From Prostheceraeus crozeri (taxonomy: Eukaryota; Platyhelminthes; Polycladida; Euryleptidae): a stretch of DNA of 64,000 bases. Position numbers and translations under genes: made by a program. A model generated the notes under the pieces. That model saw only the letters and a list, made by a program, of their open reading frames with translations. It was not told the origin of the DNA and did no database searches. Location of the stretch: the NCBI GenBank assembly GCA_907163375.1, contig CAJQUW010007759.1:1-64000 (forward strand), read 5' to 3'. Below, one piece after another: positions 42,607-54,890 of this stretch; position 1 is the stretch's first letter, and each line of letters starts with the position of its first letter.

Positions 42607-43421
42607 AGTAGTAACCCCGTGCCAAATTCAATTCCAAAATGTGAAATGATGAGTCATCATGCTGACTGAAGGTGATGTGTGAGGGATAGAGTGAGGAAAG
42701 GGCGGGTGTTGGTGGTTTTGGGATGAGAAAGTCCATGTTTCGATATGAAGGAGACCTCGGATGAGAAAACGGAGGCCAGATTCGGACTCTACGTGAAATT
42801 TTGGGTTAGGAAGGATGTTTCCAGCGACATTGGAGAGAGAAAGTTTTGAAGACCTCCCCCCCCCTCGGCAACGATCTTCCAACTTTGGTGTTAGTCGTGC
42901 AATAGCTCATTTGAAAGCTGAGAATGAGAAAAAAGTAGTGGAAAGCTCAGTTTGGACTAATTTTCCTGGGTTTAGGGAGGAAAATGGCAGGAAAACGTCA
43001 GAGTTGGAAAAGGCAGGTGTTGGTGGTTTTGGGATGAGAAAAGTCGTTTCTCGGGCAGAAGGAGGCCTCGGATGGGAAAACGGAGTGCAAATTCGGACGT
43101 TTTGGTCAAAGTTGGGTCTAGGAACTTCTTCCCAACTCAATCGGAGAGAAAAAGTTCTGACCCCCCCCTCGGCAGCGATCTTCTAACTTTGGTTGTAGAC
43201 ATCGTAGAAAGTCGTGCAATAGCTCGTTTGAAAGCTGGGAGTGAGACAAATTCAGTGGAAAACATGGCTTGTTCGTATCTGCCTTCGTCTAGAGGTGAGA
43301 CGTTATTGAAAATTTTGGACCTTGGCGAAAAACGATAGAGTTAGAATGTTTATGAAAATCGCTCTAGCGGGTGAAGCAAGCCTCGGACGGGAAAACAGAG
43401 ACCAGATTTGCAATCAGCGTC
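42607..43421 (+). repeat. Polinton left terminal inverted repeat
   Basis: Pairs with 59147-60096. Internally built of diverged tandem units: GATGRGAAAACGGAG recurs at 42760, 43071, 43386 and 43546, the last lying beyond the end of the inverted repeat. The 13-bp palindrome TGATGAGTCATCA sits 41 bp from the tip (42647-42659). Confidence 0.88.
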
Positions 43422-44209
43422 AAATTCTGCTTCGGCATGGTAAATTTGGAAGTCATCGGAGAGAAAAAATTTTTCATCATTTTTCCGAAAAACGAGTTAG
43501 AATTTTTGCGATGGCTGTGGGCTGTAGAGCCAAAACGAAGCATCAGATGGGAAAATGGAGGGCAGATTCGGATTCAGCGTCAAATTCTATACGATAATGG
43601 TGAATTTCCAGCTCAATCGGAGCACTAGAACCGGAGATAGATGGGTTTTTAGTGTTTGGATGATGGGTATTACGTCATCAGCTGATCGCCACACACTATA
43701 TAAGTGGAAACTCGGCTTGTGGAAATCAGTTCTCCTCCCGACTGGGTTGGGGTAGGTGAACTCCGGAGCTCCGATGATAGCATTGGAAATCTGAAAAACC
43801 GGGTTTCTGTAAGAAACCGACTTAGAAAATTTCATTGCTGAAGTCAGCTAAGGCGTCAGACTTAGAGGTTTGCCAGGAGATGGCCTTTGTCTCCAGGCCA
43901 TAAAAGACTCCAAAACTTTAAAGGCTTGTAACTTTGCTTCTACAAGTCCGTTTGACTTGATTCAAAAAAGGTTCGGTCGCTATTGTCCTGCTCTAAGTGA
44001 TCGACTACTTATAAAATTTCATAAGTAGTGCTAAAAAGTTGAAAAATTTAAACTCGCTAGTTTTGGAGGTTTTCTGGGGTTTTCGACCCTGCTGAAGGCA
44101 ATGAAAGGATTTTTAATGATGTCTGAGCCAGTCTTCTCATGGTATAAGCAGCTTTTTACTGAAAGCGAGCAAGACACGGAGAGTTTTGCTGTAATATTCT
44201 ACTGACAGG
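43422..44209 (+). promoter_or_regulatory. PolB upstream region with CRE-like site and TATA
   Basis: Downstream of the last terminal-repeat unit, TTACGTCATCA (43670-43680, an ATF/CREB-type bZIP site) lies 16 bp before CTATATAAG (43696-43704), a credible promoter for the plus-strand polymerase gene. No ATG-initiated frame joins it to the polymerase frame; either a 5' exon is spliced on or the original N-terminus is lost (stop TAA at 44192). Confidence 0.5.
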
Positions 44210-46948
44210 GTGCTCCTTCGGGACGGCGGACGATGCCGTAGTGATAAGTGTGGCAAGGGAGTGTGTCATAGTTTAGACCGAAACCGGGTTGTCAATCTTC
44301 TCCTAGTGTATAGCGACAACCACCCAGAATGGAATTATTGTGGCATTCCCAAAATTTCTAGATTGTATCGCCACCAACAAAGTTATGATGACAAACATTA
44401 TTACTGTGATCGCTGCACACGGCGCTTTAGGTCAAAACCATATTTTGAACAGCATTACGAGTGGTGCTCTCGGGGTAAACTTCAAATGGAAGTCATGCCC
44501 AAAGATAAATTTTATAGGTATGAGGAAAACGGCAATGAGCTCAGTCCCATATGTACCATCTATGCGGACATTGAATGTTATATTGAACAAGAAGACCTAA
44601 GTCATGAGCCAGCAGCCATTGCCTGCTATGAAGTTTGGCATCCATATTATAGGAATCAAAATCAGATGCATGTGTGGCAAGGCGAGGAGTGCGTTGAAAA
44701 CTTCCTCAACTTTTTAGATAGGAAAGCCCGTTTTCATCAACGCTATGAAACGGAGCTGACTAGAAAACCCATGTGCTTCACAGAAGCCGATAAAATCAAA
44801 TTTGATAAGACCACGTAATGTCCCCGCTGCTGTTCATCCTTTGATGATTAGCAACATAAGAAAGTGAGGGACCATTGCCATCTCAGTGGTAAATTTAGGT
44901 CTGCCTTATGCAGTAAATGCAATATGAAACTTAGGCTCAAACGGCGAACGCTCCCCGTCATCTTTCATAACTTTAAATGTTATGATGCTCACATCATCAT
45001 TCGCCATGGATTCGGTAAAATAAAATCCTGGTCATCCAAAGTGATTGCACAAAGTAAGGAAAAATTTATGTGCATCAATGCTCAAGTGCAAGTCGATAAG
45101 ACGAAGGAGGGGAAGCCTGTCTTCTATGACATAAAGTTTCTAGACAGTTTTCAATTTATGTCTTCTTCCTTAGCCGCGTTGGCTAATAATTTAGAAACAC
45201 TTCCCGTCACTCAACATTTAAAGAAAGACTATCCCAACATAAGTGACAGTCTGATACGACGGAAAGGGGTGTTTCCATGTAGTTATTTTAGTTCAATGGA
45301 TACATTGAAAGAAACATCCCTTCCGTCCATCGATAAATTTAAAAATGATTTGACGGGTGAGGACTGTTCGCTGGATGACTATAGGCATGCAGAGCAAGCA
45401 TGGTTAGAATTTAGGTGTCGCACGTTTGGTGACTACATGCTTGCCTACTTAAAATTAGACGTCTATCTGTTGGCTGACGTGTTTGAGCCTTTTAGGAAAG
45501 TTACATTAGAACAGGACGCCTTAGACCCCGTCCATTTTGTTATTCTGCCAGGTCTGTCCTATCAGTCAGCCTTCAAGATGACGAAAGAGAGCATTCATTT
45601 ACTGCAAGATGCAGAAATGTACACGTTATTTGAACGTGGTATTAGGGGTGGCTTGACATTTGTTAACAAACATGTTGTCAACAGCACCCAAGACATAGGA
45701 TCGACCACGCATTTAATGTACATAGACCAAAATAATTTGTATGGGAGTGCACTCTCCAAGCCTTTGCCACAGTCTGACCCTCAATGGGTAGAGCCCCATG
45801 ACATTGAACACTTCTCCAATCCAGCACACATTATGGCACTGGGAGATGAGGCCGACATAGGTTATTTATTTGAAGTCGACCCCATCTATCCAGACTGTAT
45901 TAAGAATAGGACCGTTGATTTTCCTCTCGCACCCGAATCTGGCATAGTCAGTCCAGATATGTTCTCTCCCTTTATGGAAGAACACAATAAGCAGTATGAG
46001 GCGGAAAATGACTTTAAGTATAAAGCCACTAGGAAGTTGTTGCTCACCCAATTGAACAAGCAGCATTACATCGTGCACTATTCCATCCTCAAATTCTATC
46101 TAGGTATGGGGATGCAACTTGATAAAGTCCATCGCGCTATCCAGTTTAGGCAGAAGCCCTTTCTAAAACCGTATATAGAATTTAATAGCAAGAAACGGGC
46201 TGAATCCAAGAATCCTTTCGAAAAGGACTTCTTTAAATTTAAGAATAATGCCCTCTTTGGTAAAACCATGGAGGATGTAAGAAAGCGCATGGACTATCGC
46301 ATCGTAACTGATCCGGAAGCGAGTATCAAGTTATGTCGCTCGCCGTTGTTTTGCCACCATGATGTCATTTCCGAAGACATCACTGGTTTTAAAATGTTAA
46401 AATCTAAAGTAGAACTTTGTATGCCCATTTATGTCGGTCAAGCTGTCTTGGATCACCCCAAGTTAGAAATGTATAAGTTATTTTACCACACTTTTTAGAC
46501 ATGTCCACTTCTCCAACGTGCGGAATTAGTAGGATGTGATACAGACAGCTTCTTCCTAGCTTTGACAACCACGAGCCAAGTCAAGCAGGAAGATATTTTA
46601 AAATATTTAGCACCCAAGTTTGATAGTTCCAACTATCCCACTGACCATCCGCTTTACTCTACCTCAAATACAGCGAAGCTTGGCTGCTTCAAGGATGAGT
46701 GTACCGGCAAACAGATAGAGGAGATGATCTTGCTTCGCCCCAAGATGTACTCCATGAAGCTAAAATCCTCAGAGCTTTCTATAAAACGGGCGAAAGGCAT
46801 CTCGAAGTCAATCGTTAGAAAAATGACACATAGGGACTATGAAGATGCCTTAGATTCTCTTAAAATTAAAAAAATAGAAATGACCATTTTAAAATCACAG
46901 TCGCATCAAGTCAGAACGACGTTTAGGAAACGAGGTCTCTCAGCTTAG
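44210..46948 (+). pseudogene. Protein-primed family B DNA polymerase, three stops
   Basis: One 913-codon frame without indels, interrupted by TAA 44816, TAG 44849 and TAG 46496. Order: zinc-finger-like start (YYCDRCTRRF...H...C); exonuclease motifs I (YADIE), II (FHNFKCYD) and III (YLKLD); a zinc/HNH-like C..C...VRDHCH block; polymerase motifs A (YIDQNNLYG), B (KFKNNALFGKT), C (CDTDS, just after the third stop) and the KMY motif near the end. All catalytic residues are present. This is the PolB of Polintons and adintoviruses, which copies the element from a terminal-protein primer. The first codon here is GTG and the real N-terminus is not visible. Point nonsense mutations only, so inactivation is recent unless suppressed. 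Confidence 0.9.
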
Positions 46949-47430
46949 GAAGACAAGCGATGCTGGATGAGTCCTAACCACTCATTACCGTACGGCCATA
47001 CCGACACTCATCTACCTCCACCCGAGAGACAGAAACTTTCTCTTCTTCCGTCCGGCGATGTCTGATGATGAATGCTTCCTCTCTGTTGTGGTTGATGTTT
47101 TGCTTTTTTGCTCCATGGCGTTTTATATGGGATGTTGTGAGTGAGTGCCTTGTGACGTACGTCCAACTCCTGATCACTTCATATCATGTCTTACATATCA
47201 ACTGGTTTTTCCCGACGTTGTTTTCTCCCTGCACATGAGTGACTTTGTTTTCTCCGGTGATGTGAGATGTAAAAACTTTGTTTTCTGCTACCATCAGTAT
47301 TAACTGCATGTGGCTGTGATGAAAATCGGTTGTGTTGATGAATAACATATCATGTACATACAGTGTCGTTTTTCTTTTGACATAAAGATGGGATTCTCAC
47401 TCATTAGACAGAAGTAAAAGTTTTAATCAT
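46949..47430. other. Spacer between PolB and satellite
   Basis: No convincing gene; a 67-codon minus-strand frame (47177-46974) has low-complexity composition. From about 47220 the words TGACTTTGTTTTCTCC recur, then the satellite starts. Confidence 0.5.
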
Positions 47431-50400
47431 TTTGTAAGATGGGTGGGGTTAGAAATAAAGTTGTTGATTGTAAGTTAAAAATAAAGTGATCACCATGTCG
47501 CTGTTTGTAAGATAGGTGAAATATAAATGAAGTTAGAATTACTTCACTGTTTGTAAAGTTTGAAATAAAGTTGATGTTTGTAAAGTTAGAAATAAAGTTG
47601 ATGAATGTAAAGTTTGAATTAATGTTAGAATCATCTCACTGTTTGCAAGATAGGTAAAGTATAAAATAAATTATAACCATATCACTGTTTGTAAGATAGG
47701 TGAAATGTAAATGAAGTTAGAATCACTTCACTGTTTGTAAAGTTAGAAATAAAGTTGACTGTTTGTAAAGTTAGAAATAAAGTTGATGAATGTAAAGTTT
47801 GAATTAATGTTAGAATCATCTCACTGTTTGCAAGATAGGTAAAGTATAAAATAAATTATAACCATATCACTGTTTGTAAGATAGGAGAAATGTAAATGAA
47901 GTTAGAATCACTTCACTGTTTGTAAAGTTAGAAATAAAGTTGACTGTTTGTAAAGTTAGAAATAAAGTTGTTGATTGTAAAGTTAGAAATAAAGTTATAA
48001 CCATATCACTGTTTGTAAGATAGGTGAAATGTAAATGAAGTTAGAATCACTTCACTGTTTGTAAAGTTAGAAATAAAGTTGACGTTTGTAAAGTTAGAAA
48101 TAAAGTTGATGAATATAAAGTTAGAATTAATGTTAGAATCATCTCACTGTTTGCAAGATAGGTAAAGTATAAAATAAATTATAACCATATCACTGTTTGT
48201 AAGATAGGTGAAATGTAAATGAAGTTAGAATCACTTCACTGTTTGTAAAGTTTGAAATAAAGTTGACGTTTGTAAAGTTAGAAATAAAGTTGTTGAATGT
48301 GAAGTTTGAATTAATGTTAGAATCATCTCACTGTTTGCAAGATAGGTAAAGTATAAAATAAATTATAACCATATCACTGTTTGTAAGATAGGTGAAATGT
48401 AAATGAAGTTAGAATCACTTCACTGTTTGTAAAGTTAGAAATAACGTTCACGTTTGTAAAGTTAGAAATAAAGTTGATGATTGTAAAGTTAAAAATAAAG
48501 TTATCACCATATCACTGTTTGCAAGATGGGTGAAATGTAAATGAAGTTAGAATCACTTCACTGTTTGTAAAGTTTGAAATAAAATTGACGTTTGTAAAGT
48601 TAGAAATAAAGTTGATGAATGTAAAGTTTGAATTAATGTTAGAATCATCTCACTGTTTGCAAGATAGGTAAAGTATAAAATAAATTATAACCATATCACT
48701 GTTTGTAAGATAGGAGAAATGTAAATGAAGTTAGAATCACTTCACTGTTTGTAAAGTTAGAAATAAAGTTGACTGTTTGTAAAGTTAGAAATAAAGTTGT
48801 TGATTGTAAAGTTAGAAATAAAGTTATAACCATATCACTGTTTGTAAGATAGGTGAAATGTAAATGAAGTTAGAATCACTTCACTGTTTGTAAAGTTAGA
48901 AATAAAGTTGATGAATATAAAGTTAGAATTAATGTTAGAATCATCTCACTGTTTGCAAGATAGGTAAAGTATAAAATAAATTATAACTATATCACTGTTT
49001 GTAAGATAGGTGAAATGTAAATGAAGTTAGAATCACTTCACTGTTTGTAAAGTTAGAAATAACGTTCACGTTTGTAAAGTTAGAAATAAAGTTGATGATT
49101 GTAAAGTTAAAAATAAAGTTATCACCATATCACTGTTTGCAAGATGGGTGAAATGTAAATGAAGTCAGAATCACTTCACTGTTTGTAAAGTTAGATATAA
49201 AGTTGATGAATCTGAAAATTGAATTAATGTTCGAATCATCTCACTGTTTGCAAGATAGGTAAAGTATAAAATAAATTATAACCATATCACTGTTTGTAGG
49301 ATAGGTGAAATGTAAATGAAGTTAGAATCACTTCACTGTTTGTAAAGTTAGAAATAAAGTTGATGAATGTAAAGTTTGAATTAATGTTAGAATCATCTCA
49401 CTGTTTGCAAGATAGGTAAGGTATAAAATAAATTATAACCATATCACTGTTTGTAAGATAGGTGAAATGTAAATGAAGTTAGAATCACTTCACTGTTTGT
49501 AAAGTTAGAAATAAAGTTGACGTTTGTAAAGTTAGAAATAAAGTTGATGAATGTAAAGTTTGAATTAATGTTAGAATCATCTCACTGTTTGGAAGATAAG
49601 TAAAGTATAAAATAAATTATAACCATATCACTGTTTGTAAGATAGGAGAAATGTAAATGAAGTTAGAATCACTTCACTGTTTGTAAAGTTAGAAATAAAG
49701 TTGACTGTTTGTAAAGTTAGAAATAAAGTTGTTGATTGTAAAGTTAGAAATAAAGTTATAACCATATCACTGTTTGTAAGATAGGTGAAATATAAATGAA
49801 GTTAGAATCACTTCACTGTTTGTAAAGTTTGAAATAAAATTGACGTTTGTAAAGTTAGAAATAAAGTTGATGAATGTAAAGTTTGAATTAATGTTAGAAT
49901 CATCTCACTGTTTGCAAGATAGGTAAAGTATAAAATAAATTATAACCATATCACTGTTTGTAAGATAGGAGAAATGTAAATGAAGTTAGAATCACTTCAC
50001 TGTTTGTAAAGTTAGAAATAAAGTTGACTGTTTATAAAGTTAGAAATAAAGTTGTTGATTGTAAAGTTAGAAATAAAGTTATAGCGATATCACTGTTTGT
50101 AAGATAGGTGAAATGTAAATGAAGTTAGAATCACTTCACTGTTTGTAAAGTTAGAAATAAAGTTGACGTTTGTAAAGTTAGAAATAAAGTTGATGAATAT
50201 AAAGTTAGAATTAATGTTAGAATCATCTCACTGTTTGCAAGATAGGTAAAGTATAAAATAAATTATAACCATATCACTGTTTGTAAGATAGGTGAAATGT
50301 AAATGAAGTTAGAATCACTTCACTGTTTGTAAAGTTTGAAATAAAGTTGACGTTTGTAAAGTTAGAAATAAAGTTGTTGAATGTGAAGTTTGAATTAATG

Positions 50401-53400
50401 TTAGAATCATCTCACTGTTTGCAAGATAGGTAAAGTATAAAATAAATTATAACCATATCACTGTTTGTAAGATAGGTGAAATGTAAATGAAGTTAGAATC
50501 ACTTCACTGTTTGTAAAGTTTGAAATAACGTTCACGTTTGTAAAGTTAGAAATAAAGTTGATGATTGTAAAGTTAAAAATAAAGTTATCACCATATCACT
50601 GTTTGCAAGATGGGTGAAATGTAAATGAAGTCAGAATCACTTCACTGTTTGTAAAGTTAGATATAAAGTTGATGAATGTGAAAATTGAATTAATGTTCGA
50701 ATCATCTCACTGTTTGCAAGATAGGTAAAGTATAAAATAAATTATAACCATATCACTGTTTGTAGGATAGGTGAAATGTAAATGAAGTTAGAATCACTTC
50801 ACTGTTTGTAAAATTAGAAATAAAGTTGATGAATGTAAAGTTTGAATTAATGTTAGAATCATCTCACTGTTTGCAAGATAGGTAAGGTATAAAATAAATT
50901 ATAACCATATCACTGTTTGTAAGATAGGTGAAATGTAAATGAAGTTAGAATCACTTCACTGTTTGTAAAGTTAGAAATAAAGTTGACGTTTGCAAAGTTA
51001 GAAATAAAGTTGATGAATATAAAGTTTGAATTAATGTTGGAATCATCTCACTGTTTGCAAGATAGGTAAAGTATAAAATAAATTATAACCATATCACCGT
51101 TTGTAAGATAGGTGAAATGTAAATGAAGTTAGAATCACTTCACTGTTTGTAAAGTTTGAAATAAAGTTGACGTTTGTAAAGTTAGGAATATAGTTGATGA
51201 ATGTAAAGTTTGAATTAATGTTAGAATCATCTCACTGTTTGCAAGATAGGTAAAGTATAAAATAAATTATAACCATATCACTGTTTGTAAGATAGGAGAA
51301 ATGTAAATGAAGTTAGAATCACTTCACTGTTTGTAAAGTTAGAAATAAAGTTGACTGTTTGTAAAGTTAGAAATAAAGTTGATGATTGTAAAGTTAAAAA
51401 TAAAGTTATCACCATATCACTGTTTGTAAGATAGGTGAAATGTAAATGAAGTTAGAATCACTTCGCTGTTTGTAAAGTTAGAAATAAAGTTGATGAATGT
51501 GAAGTTTGAATTAATGTTAGAATCATCTCACTGTTTGCAAGATAGGTAAAGTATAAAATAAATTATAACCATATCGCTGTTTGTAGGATAGGTGAAATGT
51601 AAATGAAGTTAGAATCACTTCACTGTTTGTAAAGTTAGAAATAACGTTCACGTTTGTAAAGTTAGAAATAAAGTTGATGATTGTAAAGTTAAAAATAAAG
51701 TTATCACCATATCACTGTTTGCAAGATGGGTGAAATGTAAATGAAGTCAGAATCACTTCACTGTTTGTAAAGTTAGATATAAAGTTGATGAATGTGAAAA
51801 TTGAATTAATGTTCGAATCATCTCACTGTTTGCAAGATAGGTAAAGTATAAAATAAATTATAACCATATCACTGTTTGTAGGATAGGTGAAATGTAAATG
51901 AAGTTAGAATCACTTCACTGTTTGTAAAATTAGAAATAAAGTTGATGAATGTAAAGTTTGAATTAATGTTAGAATCATCTCACTGTTTGCAAGATAGGTA
52001 AGGTATAAAATAAATTATAACCATATCACTGTTTGTAAGATAGGTGAAATGTAAATGAAGTTAGAATCACTTCACTGTTTGTAAAGTTAGAAATAAAGTT
52101 GACGTTTGCAAAGTTAGAAATAAAGTTGATGAATATAAAGTTTGAATTAATGTTGGAATCATCTCACTGTTTGCAAGATAGGTAAAGTATAAAATAAATT
52201 ATAACCATATCACTGTTTGTAAGATAGGTGAAATGTAAATGAAGTTAGAATCACTTCACTGTTTGTAAAGTTTGAAATAAAGTTGACGTTTGTAAAGTTA
52301 GGAATATAGTTGATGAATGTAAAGTTTGAATTAATGTTAGAATCATCTCACTGTTTGCAAGATAGGTAAAGTATAAAATAAATTATAACCATATCACTGT
52401 TTGTAAGATAGGAGAAATGTAAATGAAGTTAGAATCACTTCACTTTTTGTAAAGTTAGAAATAAAGTTGACTGTTTGTAAAGTTAGAAATAAAGTTGATG
52501 ATTGTAAAGTTAAAAATAAAGTTATCACCATATCACTGTTTGTAAGATAGGTGAAATGTAAATGAAGTTAGAATCACTTCGCTGTTTGTAAAGTTAGAAA
52601 TAAAGTTGATGAATGTAAAGTTTGAATTAATGTTAGAATCATCTCACTGTTTGCAAGATAAGTAAAGTATAAAATAAATTATAACCATATCGCTGTTTGT
52701 AGGATAGGTGAAATGTAAATGAAGTTAGAATCACTTCACTGTTTGTAAAGTTAGAAATAACGTTCACGTTTGTAAAGTTAGAAATAAAGTTGATGATTGT
52801 AAAGTTAAAAATAATGTTATCACCATATCACTGTTTGGAAGATAGGTGAAATGTAAATGAAGTTAGAATCACTTCGCTGTTTGTAAAGTTAGAAATAAAG
52901 TTGATGAATGTGAAGTTTGAATTAATGTTAGAATCATCTCACTGTTTGCAAGATAGGTAAAGTATAAAATAAATTATAACCATATCACTGTTTGTAGGAT
53001 AGGTGAAATGTAAATGAAGTTAGAATCACTTCACTGTTTGTAAAGTTAGAAATAAAGTTGACGTTTGTAAAGTTAGAAATAAAGTTGATGAATATAAAGT
53101 TTGAATTAATGTTGGAATCATCTCACTGTTTGCAAGATAGGTAAAGTATAAAATAAATTATAACCATATCACTGTTTGTAAGATAGGTGAAATGTAAATG
53201 AAGTTAGAATCACTTCACTGTTTGTAAAGTTAGAAATAAAGTTGACGTTTGTAAAGTTAGAAATAAAGTTGTTGAATGTAAAGTTTGAATTAATGTTAGA
53301 ATCATCTCACTGTTTGCAAGATAGGTAAAGTATAAAATAAAGTTATAACCATATCACCGTTTGTAAGATAGGTGAAATGTAAATGAAGTTAGAATCACTT

Positions 53401-53690
53401 CACTGTTTGTAAAGTTAGAAATAAAGTTGATGATTGTAAAGTTAGAAATAAAGTTATACCCATGTCACTCTTTGTAAGATAGGTGAAATGTAAATGATGT
53501 AAGAATGACTTCACTTTTTGTAAAGTTAGAAATATAGTTGATGATTGTAAAGTTTGAATTAATGTTAAAATCATTTCACTGTTTGTATAGTTTGCAAGAT
53601 AGGTGAAATATAAAATGAAGTGATAAGTATTTCACTATTTGCAAGATAGGTAAAGTATAAAGTAAAGTCAAAACCATGTTTGAGTTTGTA
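47430..53690 (+). repeat. 6.3-kb satellite array inside Polinton
   Basis: Tandem array built from short related modules: GTTTGTAAAGTTAGAAATAA-type (about 27 bp), ATGTAAAGTTTGAATTAATG-type (about 36 bp), and two ~46-bp modules with GATAGGTGAAATGTAAATGA and GATAGGTAAAGTATAAAATA, all separated by CACTGTTTG words. They combine into higher-order units of about 140-195 bp repeated dozens of times with high identity. Almost every module contains AATAAA on the plus strand. There is no open frame. The array makes up more than a third of the element and lies between the convergent plus and minus gene sets. Confidence 0.95.
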
Positions 53691-54061
53691 AGCTAACATC
53701 CTCACCAACGAATGTGACATCATGGCAATTTCTTCGGCTTAGGAAACATCAACCACTTTGCTGACTCATGTCTATAAATTCCTCTGACTCATGAAGGGGT
53801 AAGGCGCCAGTTATACGAATCTAATCAGTCTTGTTCAACCTTTTCACCGACACATGTGTGGGAGTTATTTATCAGACAAAGCGATGGCGCCTCACGTCAG
53901 ACAGCGTGACCTTTTCACCAACAGGTGTGTGTGGACATCATTTCATGTCTATAAATAGAGCTGACTCATCATAAAGCGAAGAACCTTGTTGATGACCTGC
54001 TCACCGACAAGAGTGTGGGCGATAGTTCATTGCGATGACTCATTAAAAACACATCATGTGA
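53691..54061. promoter_or_regulatory. Repeated TATA and TGACTCA cassettes
   Basis: CATGTCTATAAAT with TGACTCA occurs twice: TGACTCA 53762-53768, TATAAATT near 53772, TGACTCA 53785-53791; and TATAAATAG 53950-53958 with TGACTCA 53962-53968. A further TGACTCA is at 54036-54042. TTTTCACCGACACATGTGTG / TTTTCACCAACAGGTGTGTG is repeated between them. No gene follows on the plus strand, so these look like decayed or duplicated promoter cassettes. Confidence 0.5.
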
Positions 54062-54601
54062 TTAACACGATTCTATCAACTGTGACTCATACAGATAACC
54101 CATTAAAGATTTAACAATGTCAGCTACTTTACTGATATCACGTAAACCAGTCATGATACAATGTCCATTGTGAAACACTGCAATATGTACAGGATGCCAC
54201 TTCCGAATCAGAGCAGCAGGAAAGAGTTCAATTTCATAAAATATACAATGATTACTGGTTTTAATGTTGGCTAGATTCACTAACATCTTCAATTGAACAG
54301 ACACTACTATATTCTTCAATGTCAGGGGACTGAGGCTGAGATGAGGCATGAGTGTTCGCATTTTCTTGACGACTTCGTAACACATGGACTGCATCACGAA
54401 ATGAGAAAGGTTTCCTAGGACTTGGATCTTGCCGCAGCGAAAGATTTGAAGATTTCGACCGTTGCTCATGCGAATGACGAACATTTGCGGACGACCGCGA
54501 TGATAGACTGAATCGGGTAGATGGGTATGCAACTGTTCTAAATCGATGTCTCTTCTGAGATTCATTTCGCGCATGGCGTTGATGATCCGGATGGGGAGCA
54601 T
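54062..54601 (-). CDS. TATA-binding-protein-like protein
   Basis: 179 intact codons from ATG, the length of a TBP core. Two repeats: residues about 5-85 and 95-175. Repeat 1 has MFVIRM and LQIFRCGKIQVLG; repeat 2 has KNIVVSVQLKMLVNLANI, YEIELFPAALIRKW and IAVFHNGHCIMTG, matching the TBP pattern NIVxSxxL...YEPELFPGLIYRM...LLIFxSGKxxxTG. The four phenylalanines that kink DNA in TBP have equivalents at F41, F54, F127 and F143. A TATAAAAGG box lies about 35 bp upstream (54630-54640 on the minus strand). Expected role: nuclear, directing transcription of element genes. TBP is not part of the standard Polinton gene set known to me. Call rests on motif pattern and symmetry, not on a search. Confidence 0.7.
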   Translation of the reverse strand: MLPIRIINAMREMNLRRDIDLEQLHTHLPDSVYHRGRPQMFVIRMSNGRNLQIFRCGKIQVLGNLSHFVMQSMCYEVVKKMRTLMPHLSLSPLTLKNIVVSVQLKMLVNLANIKTSNHCIFYEIELFPAALIRKWHPVHIAVFHNGHCIMTGLRDISKVADIVKSLMGYLYESQLIESC

Positions 54602-54890
54602 GACTCACAAATGACATGAGGATGGAGTGAACTTCCCTTTTATACTTTTCCCATGAGGGTTTTGGAATCACAATGTAGCAGTGATCATTATGTAGAATCA
54701 TCTCTTGAATGCGAATAAATACAATGCCGTCTCCTACGTTAATGATACGGCAAGACTGGGATAGGATTGCGCGATGTAACCTTCGTAGATGAGAGCGTTC
54801 TAGAGTTATCTGAAGTTGACGTTTCGTATCATGAAATGTAACACACTGACTTTTCCATGATACTTGGAGCCATGCTGATAATTTCCACAT
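54261..54890 (-). CDS. Unknown protein overlapping the TBP-like gene
   Basis: 209 codons from ATG 54890. The first ~100 residues look folded: KSQCVTFHDTKRQLQITLER, then GIVFIRIQEMILHNDHCYIV and IPKPSWEKYKREVHSIL. The alternation of beta strands with a (K)xxIxL...xxLxxxI helix recalls PC4-type ssDNA-binding coactivators, but weakly. The second half is Ser/Arg/His-rich and overlaps the TBP-like frame over 340 bp in another phase, so the C-terminus may be disordered or simply a shadow. The TBP-like gene's TATA box lies inside this frame. Confidence 0.5.
   Translation of the reverse strand: MWKLSAWLQVSWKSQCVTFHDTKRQLQITLERSHLRRLHRAILSQSCRIINVGDGIVFIRIQEMILHNDHCYIVIPKPSWEKYKREVHSILMSFVSHAPHPDHQRHARNESQKRHRFRTVAYPSTRFSLSSRSSANVRHSHEQRSKSSNLSLRQDPSPRKPFSFRDAVHVLRSRQENANTHASSQPQSPDIEEYSSVCSIEDVSESSQH

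Noticed and set aside
42815-43835. Several 60-120-codon frames in the Polinton terminal repeats, on both strands
   Set aside because: They follow the tandem units of the inverted repeat and shift frame between units; no protein motif.
47430-53690. CRISPR-like or centromeric interpretation of the repeat array
   Set aside because: No unique spacers between repeats; it lies wholly inside a transposon with a TSD, so it is an element-internal satellite.
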